In this document: piece after piece, positions 42,546-50,769 of the stretch | Layout: each line of letters starts with the position of its first letter | How positions within the stretch are numbered: the first letter of the stretch is position 1 | Origin: JBFMFH01 sp040752275 | GTDB taxonomy: Bacteria > Acidobacteriota > Vicinamibacteria > Vicinamibacterales > JAKQTR01 | Length of the DNA stretch: 64,000 nt | Direction: 5' to 3' | Assembly (NCBI GenBank): GCA_040752275.1 | Contig: JBFMFH010000115.1 | Coordinates: 12,221-76,220 of the forward strand | Program-made: the position numbers and the translations under genes | Notes under the pieces: generated by a model | The model's database searches: none | What the model was told of the DNA's origin: nothing | The model's input: only the letters and a program-made list of their open reading frames with translations

Positions 42546-44915
42546 TCAGCGCCGCGCCTGCAGCGCGGCCTTCACCCGGGCCGGCGTGAAGGGCAACTCC
42601 CTGACGCGCGCGCCCGTGGCGTCGAAGATGGCATTGCCGATCGCGGCGGCGACGACGGTGATGGAGGTCTCGCCGGCGCCGGTCGCCGGCTCGTCGGGCC
42701 GGTTGATGAGTACCGTTTCGATGGCCGGCACGTCCGATCCGAGCGTCCACGTGCGGTACGTGCGCCAGTCGATCGAGGTCACCTTCTCGTGGTCCCAGGT
42801 GACCTGCTCCATCAGAGCCCGGCAGGCCCCCTGGAGCGCGCCCCCTTCCATCTGGTTCCGGATCCCGTCCGGGTTCGAGATCGGGCCGCAGTCGGCGCCG
42901 ACGACAAGCCGCAGGACTCGCACCGCACCGGTCGACTGGTTCACCTCCACCTCCGCCGCGACCGACCCGTAGCCGTTGTGGCCTTCGTAGGCCACGCACG
43001 CGATACCGCGGCCGCGCACGACGCCCGTCGCGGCGTTGCCGGGCTTGGGCGAGGGCCTGGCGTCCCATCCCGCCTTCTGCGCCGCGGCCGTCAGCACGTC
43101 CTTCAACCGGGGATCGCTCAGGTGCTGCAGCCGGAACGCGACCGGGTCGGCCTTGACGTGCGCGGCGGCCTCGTCCATGAACGACTCGTGGGCGTACGTG
43201 TTCTGCAGCCGCCAGGGCGATCGCAGCGGCCCCGTATAGAACGGCGATGCGACCGCGTGCGCGAGCACGCGCTCGCTTCTCACGACGCCCGCCCCGCCGC
43301 AGGTGCCGCCGATACACCCGGCCACGTAGGACGGTACGGCGTTGCTGTTGTTGTTGAGCGCTCCCGTGGGCGGCGGCGCCGGCGAGAGGGGCCGCAGGGC
43401 CGGCGTCTCGAATCCGACGAGCGCGCCAACGAGGATGTTGCCCGGCGAATCGTAGCCCGGCCGCCCTCCGCGCGTCGCGTACCAGGCCTCGTAGTCCCAG
43501 GCCGTGATGCGCCCCGACGCATCGAGTCCGATGCGCTGATCGATCACATAGGCGAAGCCGTAGTTCTCGGAGATCGCCTCGTCCCTGCGCGAGAGCTGCA
43601 CCCGGACGGGCTTCCCTACCGCCTGCGACAGGAGCGCGGCGTCGAACGACACGGCGTCGGCGCCGTTGATGCCGTAGCAGCCCGAGCCGGTCTTGAAGAT
43701 GACGCGTACCTGCTCCGGCTTGAGCCCGAGGATCGCCGCCACCGTGTTCTTCAGCGGGTGGGACGCCTGAGTCGCCGACCAGATGGTCGCCCGGTCAGTC
43801 TGGACGTCGGCAACCGCGCACGACGTGCCGTGCGATCCGTGCATCTGGTGCGCGTGCAGGTAGGTGGCCTTGAGCACGCTGGCCGAAGCCGCCAGCACGG
43901 TGTTGACGTCGCCGGAATCGACGAGGCGCACGTCGCGCGTCGGCTTCTGGCGGCGGACGTAGTCGTCGTAGGTCGCCTGGGCCGGCAACCCCGTTCCCGC
44001 CGTCCACGACGCCTTGAGCGCCCGCGCGGCCTGCACGGCCTGCCACTCCTTCTCGGCCACGACGCCGACGAAGTCCTTCTTCACGACGACCGTGATCACA
44101 CCCGGCATCCCGCGCACCGACGCCTCGTCCACGCCGACCAGCGTCGCTCCGACGGCCGGGGGCCGCACGACACGGCCGTGCACCATGCCCGGGAGGCGGA
44201 CGTTGTGCACGAACTCGAAGGTACCGGTCACCATGGCCGGAATGTCGAGGCGCGGCACCGATGTCCCCATCACCGTCCAGTCGCGCGCGGGGCGCCGCCT
44301 GGCGCCTCCATCGACGGGCATCATGAACTTCCCGCTGCCGATGAGCTCGCCGTACGACACGCGGCGCGCCGGCTCTGAGGCAACATGGACGCGACCATCG
44401 CTCACCGCGAGCCTCTCGGCCAGCACGCCCAGACGCTCGGCGCCCAGGCGGACGAGCGCCTCCCTGGCGGTGGCGGCCGCCTGGCCCAGATTGCGTCGAT
44501 TGAAGTTCTCCGGGTGCGACTGGCTCCCCGCCGTCGTGCCCTGATCGGGCGTGATGCTGGTGTCGCACTGGACGAGCGTGACGCGGGACACAGGCACGAC
44601 GAGCTCTTCGGCCACGAGCTGCGTCTGCGCCGTGTAGAGGCCCTGCCCGAGTTCGCACTTCCCCGTATAGGCCGTCACGCGCCCGTCGCTCCCGATGGCA
44701 ATCCACGAATCGACCTGCGCGTTCGCGGTCTGAGACCCGCCGCGCCCGCCCCGTTGCGCGAGCGCGCCCTTCGCGTCGGCGAGGCTAAAGGTGACGATGA
44801 GCGCGCCGGTTCCCTTGAGGAAGTCCCTGCGTGAGAACCCCGCCAGGTCGAGTGCCTCGCTCGCGTCAGGAGTCAGCGGCGGCTGATTGAAGTCGTCGGG
44901 ATCGGGGTGCCTCAT
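42546..44915 (-). CDS. Molybdopterin-binding subunit of a xanthine-dehydrogenase-family hydroxylase (IorB-like)
   Basis: A 789-residue catalytic subunit with a Tat signal (FSRRDFLKGTGALIVTF), so the folded molybdenum enzyme is exported. Molybdopterin-domain features include KCELGQGLYTAQTQLVAEEL, QMHGSHGTSCAV, and the catalytic Glu749 in TGAGETS near the C-terminus. With a small [2Fe-2S] partner and no FAD subunit nearby, it resembles the two-subunit isoquinoline oxidoreductase/aldehyde dehydrogenase type that hydroxylates aldehydes or N-heteroaromatics. Its start overlaps the partner's stop (ATGA), and GGGAGGTG precedes it. Confidence 0.87.
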   Translation of the reverse strand: MRHPDPDDFNQPPLTPDASEALDLAGFSRRDFLKGTGALIVTFSLADAKGALAQRGGRGGSQTANAQVDSWIAIGSDGRVTAYTGKCELGQGLYTAQTQLVAEELVVPVSRVTLVQCDTSITPDQGTTAGSQSHPENFNRRNLGQAAATAREALVRLGAERLGVLAERLAVSDGRVHVASEPARRVSYGELIGSGKFMMPVDGGARRRPARDWTVMGTSVPRLDIPAMVTGTFEFVHNVRLPGMVHGRVVRPPAVGATLVGVDEASVRGMPGVITVVVKKDFVGVVAEKEWQAVQAARALKASWTAGTGLPAQATYDDYVRRQKPTRDVRLVDSGDVNTVLAASASVLKATYLHAHQMHGSHGTSCAVADVQTDRATIWSATQASHPLKNTVAAILGLKPEQVRVIFKTGSGCYGINGADAVSFDAALLSQAVGKPVRVQLSRRDEAISENYGFAYVIDQRIGLDASGRITAWDYEAWYATRGGRPGYDSPGNILVGALVGFETPALRPLSPAPPPTGALNNNSNAVPSYVAGCIGGTCGGAGVVRSERVLAHAVASPFYTGPLRSPWRLQNTYAHESFMDEAAAHVKADPVAFRLQHLSDPRLKDVLTAAAQKAGWDARPSPKPGNAATGVVRGRGIACVAYEGHNGYGSVAAEVEVNQSTGAVRVLRLVVGADCGPISNPDGIRNQMEGGALQGACRALMEQVTWDHEKVTSIDWRTYRTWTLGSDVPAIETVLINRPDEPATGAGETSITVVAAAIGNAIFDATGARVRELPFTPARVKAALQARR

Positions 44916-45379
44916 GATCGCACCTCCCGGGCGTACCGCCTGATGGCGCGCAGCATGCGGTCGTGGACGAAGCAGCGGCAGATCACGCCCGAGAGAGCCC
45001 GGCTGATCTCTTCGTCGGTCGCCTTCGGGTTCCGGTCGAGCAGCACCTTCGCGTTGAGGATCACCCCGTTGACGCAGAACCCGCACTGGGCGGCCTGCTC
45101 GTCGATGAATGCCTGCTGCAAGGGGTGCGGATGCTCAGGCGTACCCAGTCCCTCGAGGGTCGTGATCTCGGCGCCCGCCACCTTTCCGACGGGAGTCACG
45201 CAGGAACGCACGGCCCGGCCGTCGATGATCACGGTGCAGGCTCCGCACTGGGCGAGACCGCACCCGAACTTCGGCCCCTTCAGCTGGAGGTCGTCGGTCA
45301 GAACGTAGAACAGGGGCGTGGCCGGGTCGACGTCGACCGACCGCGACCGGCCGTTCACCTTCAACGTGATGTTCGCCAT
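44912..45379 (-). CDS. [2Fe-2S] subunit of the molybdenum hydroxylase (IorA-like)
   Basis: A 155-residue iron-sulfur subunit. An N-terminal plant-ferredoxin-type cluster uses FGCGLAQCGACTV and a later Cys; the C-terminal helical domain binds a second cluster through CGFC and CRC. It passes electrons from the molybdenum subunit. No Tat signal is present, so export would be by hitch-hiking on its partner. The ATG at 45379 has GGAGG only three bases away. It lies 94 bases after the GntR gene. Confidence 0.88.
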   Translation of the reverse strand: MANITLKVNGRSRSVDVDPATPLFYVLTDDLQLKGPKFGCGLAQCGACTVIIDGRAVRSCVTPVGKVAGAEITTLEGLGTPEHPHPLQQAFIDEQAAQCGFCVNGVILNAKVLLDRNPKATDEEISRALSGVICRCFVHDRMLRAIRRYAREVRS

Positions 45380-45473
45380 GGTCCTCCACAAACGGGGGGC
45401 TGTACAGCGAAATGCCGGCTGGACGAGGCCGACGCGCACCGCTCGGGCCGCGTGTCCGGCCGGCCGGCCGGCC

Positions 45474-46214
45474 TCAGGGTTCGACGCCGTTCGGTCCATT
45501 CGGTGGTGGCGGACTCGCCGCCGTGTCGTCCCGCACCTGGATCATGTGCGCCTGCATGGCGAGGCGCGCCGCGTCGGGGTCGCGATCCTCGATCGCCCTC
45601 AGGATGCGCGCGTGGTGGAGCTGCCCGTGCTCGGGGCCGCCCGCCGACACGTACGTGCGAAGACGCTGCTCGCGCAGCAGCCCCACGATCGAGTCGATGA
45701 GCGCGAGGATCACGGGGTTCATCGTGGCGTCGGCCAGGGCGAGATGGAAGTCGAGGTCCGCCTCGATGTAGGCCTCCGGGTTGTCGGGAGCCGCTTCGTC
45801 CATCACCCGGAACGCGTCGCGCAGGGCGGCGATGTGCTTCTCCTCGGCCCGCGAGGCGGCCCTGAAGGCGATCTCGGGCTCGAGGATCTCACGCACCTCG
45901 GCCAGCGCGGCGCCGCGCCGCTGGCCGAAGCTCATCAGCAGATCGATCGACTGGCGGACGGCGTGGGACGTGCCGTCCACGATGAACGTGCCGCGGCCTG
46001 GGTAGGCCCGCACGAGGCCCTTTTCACCGAGCGCCTTGACCGCTTCCCGCACAGCCGTGCGGCTCACGCCGAAGTCGCGGGCCAGATCGCGCTCGGCCGG
46101 TAGCTGGTCTCCGGGCCGGAGGCTTCCACTGCGGATCGACTCTTCGATCTGGTCGACGATCTGCTCGTAGAGCCGGGAAGGCTGGACTGTCTTGTACATT
46201 GTGGGACCACCCAT
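45474..46214 (-). CDS. GntR-family regulator, FadR subfamily (FCD domain)
   Basis: A 246-residue regulator with an N-terminal winged helix (LYEQIVDQIEESIRSG, LPAERDLARDFGVSRTAVREAVKALGEKGLV) and a C-terminal FCD domain with the acid/histidine metal-site pattern (EADLDFHLALADAT, HHARILRAI). It likely controls the downstream molybdenum-hydroxylase operon and itself. The start is ATG 46214 or 46199; neither has a strong ribosome site. A FadR-like dyad lies at 46223-46239. Effector unknown, probably an organic acid. Confidence 0.88.
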   Translation of the reverse strand: MGGPTMYKTVQPSRLYEQIVDQIEESIRSGSLRPGDQLPAERDLARDFGVSRTAVREAVKALGEKGLVRAYPGRGTFIVDGTSHAVRQSIDLLMSFGQRRGAALAEVREILEPEIAFRAASRAEEKHIAALRDAFRVMDEAAPDNPEAYIEADLDFHLALADATMNPVILALIDSIVGLLREQRLRTYVSAGGPEHGQLHHARILRAIEDRDPDAARLAMQAHMIQVRDDTAASPPPPNGPNGVEP

Positions 46215-46222
46215 GGAGCGAT

Positions 46223-46239
46223 AACTGGTCCGATCACTA
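46223..46239. promoter_or_regulatory. FadR-like operator upstream of the GntR gene
   Basis: AACTGGTCCGATCACTA closely matches the FadR-type consensus AACTGGTC-n-GACCAGTT. It starts nine bases upstream of the GntR ATG and overlaps a minus-strand TATAGT that could be its -10. A second dyad, GTGGTC-n9-GACCAC, lies at 46313-46333 further upstream in the same intergenic gap. Confidence 0.6.
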
Positions 46240-46380
46240 TACCTATGCTAACTATGACCCTTGCGGGTCGCAAGAGTCAACCCGCCCCCGGCCGCCGCAG
46301 CCACAAGGTCTTGTGGTCAGTGCCCCGGACCACGACCTGCCAAGCCCTCCCCGGAATCCAACGCGCCCCGCCACGACCGC

Positions 46381-48573
46381 CTACCGATGGACCGAGTAGG
46401 TCATCTTCGCCACGAGCGACCGGTTCGATCGGTCCGCCAGCGGACCACTCGTGTACCGCGTCTCATTGTAGACGAGATAGAAGTTGTCGATCGTCCGGAA
46501 GATGTAGTTCAGCCGGAACTGCAACGCCGCCAGGCTGCCGGTGTTGTTGTACTGCACGTAGGCCGACGCGAGCAGCGAGTTGGTGAACGACACGTTCGAC
46601 TTCACACCCAACAGGTGCGTCTGGAACGAGCCTTCGCGCAGATCGACGTCGTTGAATTCGTAGGCCGCCTCGACCGAGAAGTGCCGGCCCGGCCGGTATC
46701 CGAGGCCGAATTCGTACGACCCCTGCCTCCCAGTGTAGAAGTGCCCGATGTTGGCCTCGGCACTTCCGCTCACCTTCCGGCCGTCAAAGGTCTGGAAGCT
46801 CACCTCTCCGGACGTCCACTTGTAGCGGCCTGGCGCGAGGACGACGCCGCGGTTGATGTCGAAGGGGTCGGTCAGGAATTCGGACTGCGTGTCGAACTTC
46901 GCGAACAGCCGGTCGCCGCTCTCGAGAAGCGTCGCGAACGACACGCCGAACTCGCTCGACTGGGGAATGCCCGCGTGATCGTGATACGCGAAGGCGCTCG
47001 GCGTGACCTCGAACTGCCGCACGTAGCGCCAGCCGGGCCTGGGTCTCAAGGCCACGCGGGCGCCGGCCATGCGGTCGTGGCGCCGCACGTAGCCGACGGC
47101 TGGCGTGAATCCGTCGGCAATGCTCACGTAGTTCGCCTCCGCGACGATGAGATCCGACTGCCACGTCGCGCCGAGCTGCCCGGCCCAGCGGGCGCCGTCC
47201 ACCTTGCTGTCCGATGACGAGGCCAGCAGGCCCATGATCGTCAGGTGCTCCTTGAGCACGAAGCGCGCATCCGCGCCGACGACGCGGTTCGACCCTCGTT
47301 TGTCGCGCCGGTCGGTCACGACGGCGCCGAATGTCGAGCGCTGCAGCACCTCCTTGCGCACGCGGGCCACGAACACGTGATCGGCGGGCGTGTCCCCCGA
47401 CTCGCGCGCGTTCACCTGCAGCAGCCCGAGGTCGAAGCCGCCCGCCTTGCCCGTGAGCTTGGAGCCAACGAGGATGGGGATCGGCGTGCCCTGCGGTGAC
47501 AGCCCGATGCTCCGGGTATAGACGACCTCCATCAGGCGCGCGCCGAAGCCCAGTGTGTCGACGCCCATCTTGAGGGAGTCGGCGCCCTCGATGAAGAACT
47601 GGCGCCGTTCGGGGTAGAACAAACTGAAGCGCGTCAGGTTCACGCGCTGCGCGTCGACCTCGGTCTGGGCGAAGTCGGGGTTGACCGCCGCATCCACCGT
47701 CAGGTTCGGCGTGACGGCAAACTTCACATCGTCGATGCCCACCCCGCCGAGGCCGGTCGACGGCGCCGGCGGCGTCGCCGCGTCGTAGCGTTCGACCCCC
47801 GCCGTCACGTACGGCCGGATGCGCAGCCGCTCGGCCTGCGTGATGCCGGCCAGGTCCGTCAGCCGGCCGGCCTGGGACACGTGGGCGAATACGTAGTCGC
47901 GCGACCATCCCGCCCAGTACGTCAGCTCGTTCTTCCGCTTGATGATCCGCTCGAAGTTGATGCCCCATTCCTGCTCGGACACCTCGCGGAACCGGAGGAT
48001 CTTGAACGGGATGGCCAGCTCGACCGCCCAGCCGTGGTCGCCGAGGGCGGCCGCCGCCTGCCAGTCCTCGTCCCAGGTGGCGTCGACGATCCGTGATTCG
48101 TTCCGGATCAGGCCGTCGAACCGGGTCCCCCGCGGGTTCACGCGGAAGAGGAACGCGTTGCGGTGGTCGAGGTACGTGTCGAGCAGGACGGCGAAGCTGT
48201 CGTCGCTGTCCAGCGAGTTGTCGCGTCTCAGCTCGGACGCGCGAACGAGGGCCGGCTCCCGGTCGTCGAGCTCGGCCGCGATGTAGAGGTGCGTGCGATC
48301 GTAGACGATCCGAACGCGCGTCGGCTCAGTCGCGGCCTCCCCTTCGCGTGGATCGCGCTGCCGGAAGTCCTCGACGACCGGGGCCCCGGCCCACGCTGCG
48401 TCGTTCACCCTGCCGTCGATGACCGGGGCCTCGCTGACCGCCTTCGCCGAGGCAAGCCGGGGTCCGTCCGACGCCGAAGCCCTGGCCGGCGCGGCCGCGC
48501 CGGCCAGGACCATCCCCAGAACCGGCATGGCCCGCAGCGGGCCGGCTGCACCCACGCGGAGGAGACGCAACAT
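46381..48573 (-). CDS. DUF5916 outer-membrane protein with CBM9-like N-terminal domain
   Basis: A 730-residue protein with a signal sequence (cleavage near APARASA), a CBM9-like domain (EAPVIDGRVNDAAW, DPREGEAATEPTRVRIVYD) and a DUF5916 barrel-like region with the family signature NLTRFSLFYPERRQFFIEGADS. It is a paralogue of 22266-24659 but shorter. Its ATG is one base after the methyltransferase stop (TGA-G-ATG), so it is translated together with it. Outer-membrane location is inferred. Role unknown. Confidence 0.8.
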   Translation of the reverse strand: MLRLLRVGAAGPLRAMPVLGMVLAGAAAPARASASDGPRLASAKAVSEAPVIDGRVNDAAWAGAPVVEDFRQRDPREGEAATEPTRVRIVYDRTHLYIAAELDDREPALVRASELRRDNSLDSDDSFAVLLDTYLDHRNAFLFRVNPRGTRFDGLIRNESRIVDATWDEDWQAAAALGDHGWAVELAIPFKILRFREVSEQEWGINFERIIKRKNELTYWAGWSRDYVFAHVSQAGRLTDLAGITQAERLRIRPYVTAGVERYDAATPPAPSTGLGGVGIDDVKFAVTPNLTVDAAVNPDFAQTEVDAQRVNLTRFSLFYPERRQFFIEGADSLKMGVDTLGFGARLMEVVYTRSIGLSPQGTPIPILVGSKLTGKAGGFDLGLLQVNARESGDTPADHVFVARVRKEVLQRSTFGAVVTDRRDKRGSNRVVGADARFVLKEHLTIMGLLASSSDSKVDGARWAGQLGATWQSDLIVAEANYVSIADGFTPAVGYVRRHDRMAGARVALRPRPGWRYVRQFEVTPSAFAYHDHAGIPQSSEFGVSFATLLESGDRLFAKFDTQSEFLTDPFDINRGVVLAPGRYKWTSGEVSFQTFDGRKVSGSAEANIGHFYTGRQGSYEFGLGYRPGRHFSVEAAYEFNDVDLREGSFQTHLLGVKSNVSFTNSLLASAYVQYNNTGSLAALQFRLNYIFRTIDNFYLVYNETRYTSGPLADRSNRSLVAKMTYSVHR

Positions 48574-48574
48574 C

Positions 48575-49252
48575 TCAGGGCTGGCGCCGGTAGATGACGA
48601 ACCACCGGGGATCGGCCGGGCCGAACAGCCCGTCGACCACGGTGTCGGGCACGAAGCCGGCCGCCGCCATCCACGCGTCGAGCTGCTCGCGGGTCACCTG
48701 CAGCGCCGGATTCGACCGGTGCGGCCCCCGCGGGCCGTCGTACTCGACGATGGCGAGCCGCCCGCCGGGCTTGAGATAGCCGGCCAGCGTCTTCAAGTAG
48801 CCGGCCGGGTTCTCGATGTGGTGCAGGACGTCGTGCATGAAGCCCAGGTCCACGTCCCGCGCCGGCAGTTGCGGGTCCGCGTAGGTACCGAGCACGGCCC
48901 GGACGTTCGCCGCGCCTGCGCCGGCCGCCTTCTGCTCGATGCGCGTAACGAAGGCCGGGTCGACGTCCTCGGCGTACACCGTGCCGCCCACGCCGACGGC
49001 TTGCGCCAGCGCCAGGCTGAACGCGCCCGCGCCGGCACCAACGTCCGCCACCGTCAGGCCGGGCCGCAAGTCGAGCGCATCGACGATGTGATCGACCTTC
49101 AACGAGACGATGCGCTCCGGCCGCTCCATGAGCGCGATCCAGTCGCCGGCGGGCCGCGATCCGAGTTGGCCGGGGGAAGCGGCGGCGAGGCCGGCGCCCA
49201 GCATGAGCAAGACGACGAGAGCAGGCGAGCGAGTGCGCAGGTACGCGATCAT
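48575..49252 (-). CDS. Exported class I SAM methyltransferase-like protein
   Basis: A 225-residue protein: an N-terminal hydrophobic signal (ALVVLLMLGAGLAAA), then a Methyltransf_11-like domain with the SAM motif VADVGAGAGAFSLALAQAVG, an acidic VYAEDVDPAF strand, and GFMHDVLHHIENP. A methyltransferase outside the cytoplasm is unusual because S-adenosylmethionine is not expected there, yet such signal-bearing members are seen in Acidobacteriota-like genomes. AAGGAG precedes the ATG at 49252. Substrate unknown. Confidence 0.75.
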   Translation of the reverse strand: MIAYLRTRSPALVVLLMLGAGLAAASPGQLGSRPAGDWIALMERPERIVSLKVDHIVDALDLRPGLTVADVGAGAGAFSLALAQAVGVGGTVYAEDVDPAFVTRIEQKAAGAGAANVRAVLGTYADPQLPARDVDLGFMHDVLHHIENPAGYLKTLAGYLKPGGRLAIVEYDGPRGPHRSNPALQVTREQLDAWMAAAGFVPDTVVDGLFGPADPRWFVIYRRQP

Positions 49253-49322
49253 GGGGACTCCTTCGTCGGATGAGCGTCGTTCGTTCGTCAACCGCGGGTG
49301 CCGGCCGCCCGGACGCGCCGGA

Positions 49323-50144
49323 CTACTCGAGCCGGATCTGATGGACCTCCATGTGAAACAAGTCCACTGACAGGATCCGCTGTCGCAAGGGCTCGCCGAT
49401 GCCCAGCAATACCTTGCAGATCTCGGCCACCTGCAGACTCCCGACAATCGCCGGGGTGAACGACGGGTTGCCCAGGTCGGATTCGATGCCCCGGCCGCCG
49501 GTTCCGTCCGGATAGAGCCGGTCCAGGGTCGAATCGCCCGGCCACACGGTCGTCACGTTGCCATACCAGCCGCCGATGGCCCCGTGCACGAAGGGCAGAT
49601 CCAGGACCCGGCAGGCTGCCGCCAGGTCCAGCCGCGCCGCCGCGCTATCGAGTGCGTCGGCTACCACTGTCGCGCCCGTGAGCACGTCGCGGGCGTTGTA
49701 CTCGGTGAGCGTGGCGCGCACGCCGCGTACCGTGACCGCCGGATTGATGCCCGCTACGCGGGCCACCGCCTGGTCAACCTTGGAGATCCCGAGTGACGAT
49801 GGCGCCGACAGCAGCTGCCGGTTGAGATTGTGCTCCACGAAGACATCCGGGTCGATGGCCACGAGGCTTCCGACACCGAGTCTGGCCAGCTCTTCGATGA
49901 TGTAGCCGCCCAGCCCTCCGAGGCCGGCCACCGCCACCACGCTGTCGAAGAGCTGCCGCTGCTGCCCCGTCGTCAGCATCGCCTGGTTGCGCTGGTAGCG
50001 GGCCGGCAGCAGTGCCGCATCGAGGATGGCACGTTCCGCCTCGGCGCAGCTCAGGCCGAAGGCGTCCATCGCCGCCACCTGATCCGTCCAGGCCACGCGG
50101 CCGTCGATTGCGCGCTCCGCCAGAAAGGCCCGCAGGTCGCTCAC
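49323..50144 (-). CDS. ThiF/MoeB-family adenylyltransferase
   Basis: A 273-residue E1-like enzyme that should adenylate the C-terminal Gly-Gly of a sulfur carrier. AGLGGLGGYIIEELARLGVG is the nucleotide loop, and FVEHNLNRQLL and ADALDSAAARLDLAAAC follow. No CxxC pairs are present, so the zinc site of classical MoeB is absent, and there is no rhodanese domain. The GTG at 50144 is preferred because it is one base after the stop of the carrier gene and has GGAGGGG upstream. Confidence 0.85.
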   Translation of the reverse strand: MSDLRAFLAERAIDGRVAWTDQVAAMDAFGLSCAEAERAILDAALLPARYQRNQAMLTTGQQRQLFDSVVAVAGLGGLGGYIIEELARLGVGSLVAIDPDVFVEHNLNRQLLSAPSSLGISKVDQAVARVAGINPAVTVRGVRATLTEYNARDVLTGATVVADALDSAAARLDLAAACRVLDLPFVHGAIGGWYGNVTTVWPGDSTLDRLYPDGTGGRGIESDLGNPSFTPAIVGSLQVAEICKVLLGIGEPLRQRILSVDLFHMEVHQIRLE

Positions 50145-50145
50145 C

Positions 50146-50370
50146 TCAGCCCCCTCCAACCACCGGGAATAGCGCGACAGTGTCGCCGTCCGACAACGGC
50201 GTGTCCCGCTCGCCCTGGCGCCCGTTGACCATGATCAACCCGACGCTGTCGCCGGGGATGGCCAGACGCTGGATGAGGTGATCGACCGTTGCCGGATCCA
50301 GCAGATCCACGTCCGCGGTGGTGAACCTGCCGACCCGAAACGCCAGATAGAGTTTGACCGTCGCCTGCAT
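50146..50370 (-). CDS. MoaD/ThiS-type sulfur carrier protein
   Basis: A 74-residue ubiquitin-like protein ending in VVGGG, the Gly-Gly tail that is adenylated and then loaded with sulfur. LIMVNGRQGERDTPLSDGDTVALFPVV is the family signature. It pairs with the ThiF/MoeB gene one base downstream. The role may be molybdopterin, thiamine or another sulfur-containing cofactor; a molybdenum enzyme is encoded 5 kb away, but this is only suggestive. Start taken at ATG 50370; GTG 50388 is possible. Confidence 0.85.
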   Translation of the reverse strand: MQATVKLYLAFRVGRFTTADVDLLDPATVDHLIQRLAIPGDSVGLIMVNGRQGERDTPLSDGDTVALFPVVGGG

Positions 50371-50400
50371 GAGTGCTGGGAGCCCCACTGTCAGTTCGTC

Positions 50401-50490
50401 ATTCCCGCCCGCTGTCAGCCGGCTATTCCCGCCCGCCGTCCGTCGGCCATTCCCGCCGCTGCCGGTTCGTCATTCCCGTGAAGGCGGGAA
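50401..50490. repeat. 24-base periodic ATTCCCGCC repeat ending in a hairpin
   Basis: ATTCCCG recurs at 50401, 50425, 50449 and 50472 (steps of 24, 24 and 23), the first three followed by CC. The last copy forms TTCCCG-TGAAGG-CGGGAA (50473-50490). Sequences like this are common extragenic palindromic repeats. It sits in the 399-base gap 50371-50769, which otherwise holds promoter copy C and shows no gene. Confidence 0.75.
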
Positions 50491-50513
50491 GACAATTATG
50501 CCAGAATACACGC

Positions 50514-50554
50514 TTGACGTGGTATGGCCATAGGGAGGTATGATGGCCGGACCA
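50514..50554 (+). promoter_or_regulatory. Shared promoter (copy C) with downstream GACCA motif
   Basis: TTGACG (50514-50519), a 19-base spacer starting TGGTATGGCCA, and TATGAT (50539-50544). Aligned with copies A and B, the -35, the TGGT-n-GGCCATA dyad and the GG before the -10 coincide. TATGATGGCCGGACCA (50539-50554) also carries the GACCA half site shared with the other LVIVD-gene motifs. It lies about 215 bases before the LVIVD gene at 50770. Confidence 0.6.
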
Positions 50555-50769
50555 CGCGGAGAGCGCCCTGGAACCCGATCCCTTCCTTATGAGCCGTTCC
50601 CGGTCTCGGGAGTCGCCAGGCCGGTCTCCTCACTTGACCCATCCAACAGCATCCGTACGCTCGTGCCCTCGCCGGCCGGGACGCTGCAACGCCGTCGGCA
50701 TTCCGTGTCGGGCCGGGAGTGGACGGAGTCGTCGCGCGGCAAACGCGGGGGACCATCGTGGAGGCGAAC

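Noticed and set aside
46223..46239. Fatty-acid regulation by a true FadR because of the FadR-like operator
   Set aside because: The TGGT-n3-ACCA core is general for the FadR subfamily, and the neighbouring genes are a molybdenum hydroxylase and an FAH enzyme, not fatty-acid genes.
50401..50490. CRISPR-like repeat-spacer pattern (24-base step)
   Set aside because: The conserved part is only 7-9 bases, four copies, and the intervening sequence is itself related; it fits an extragenic palindromic repeat.
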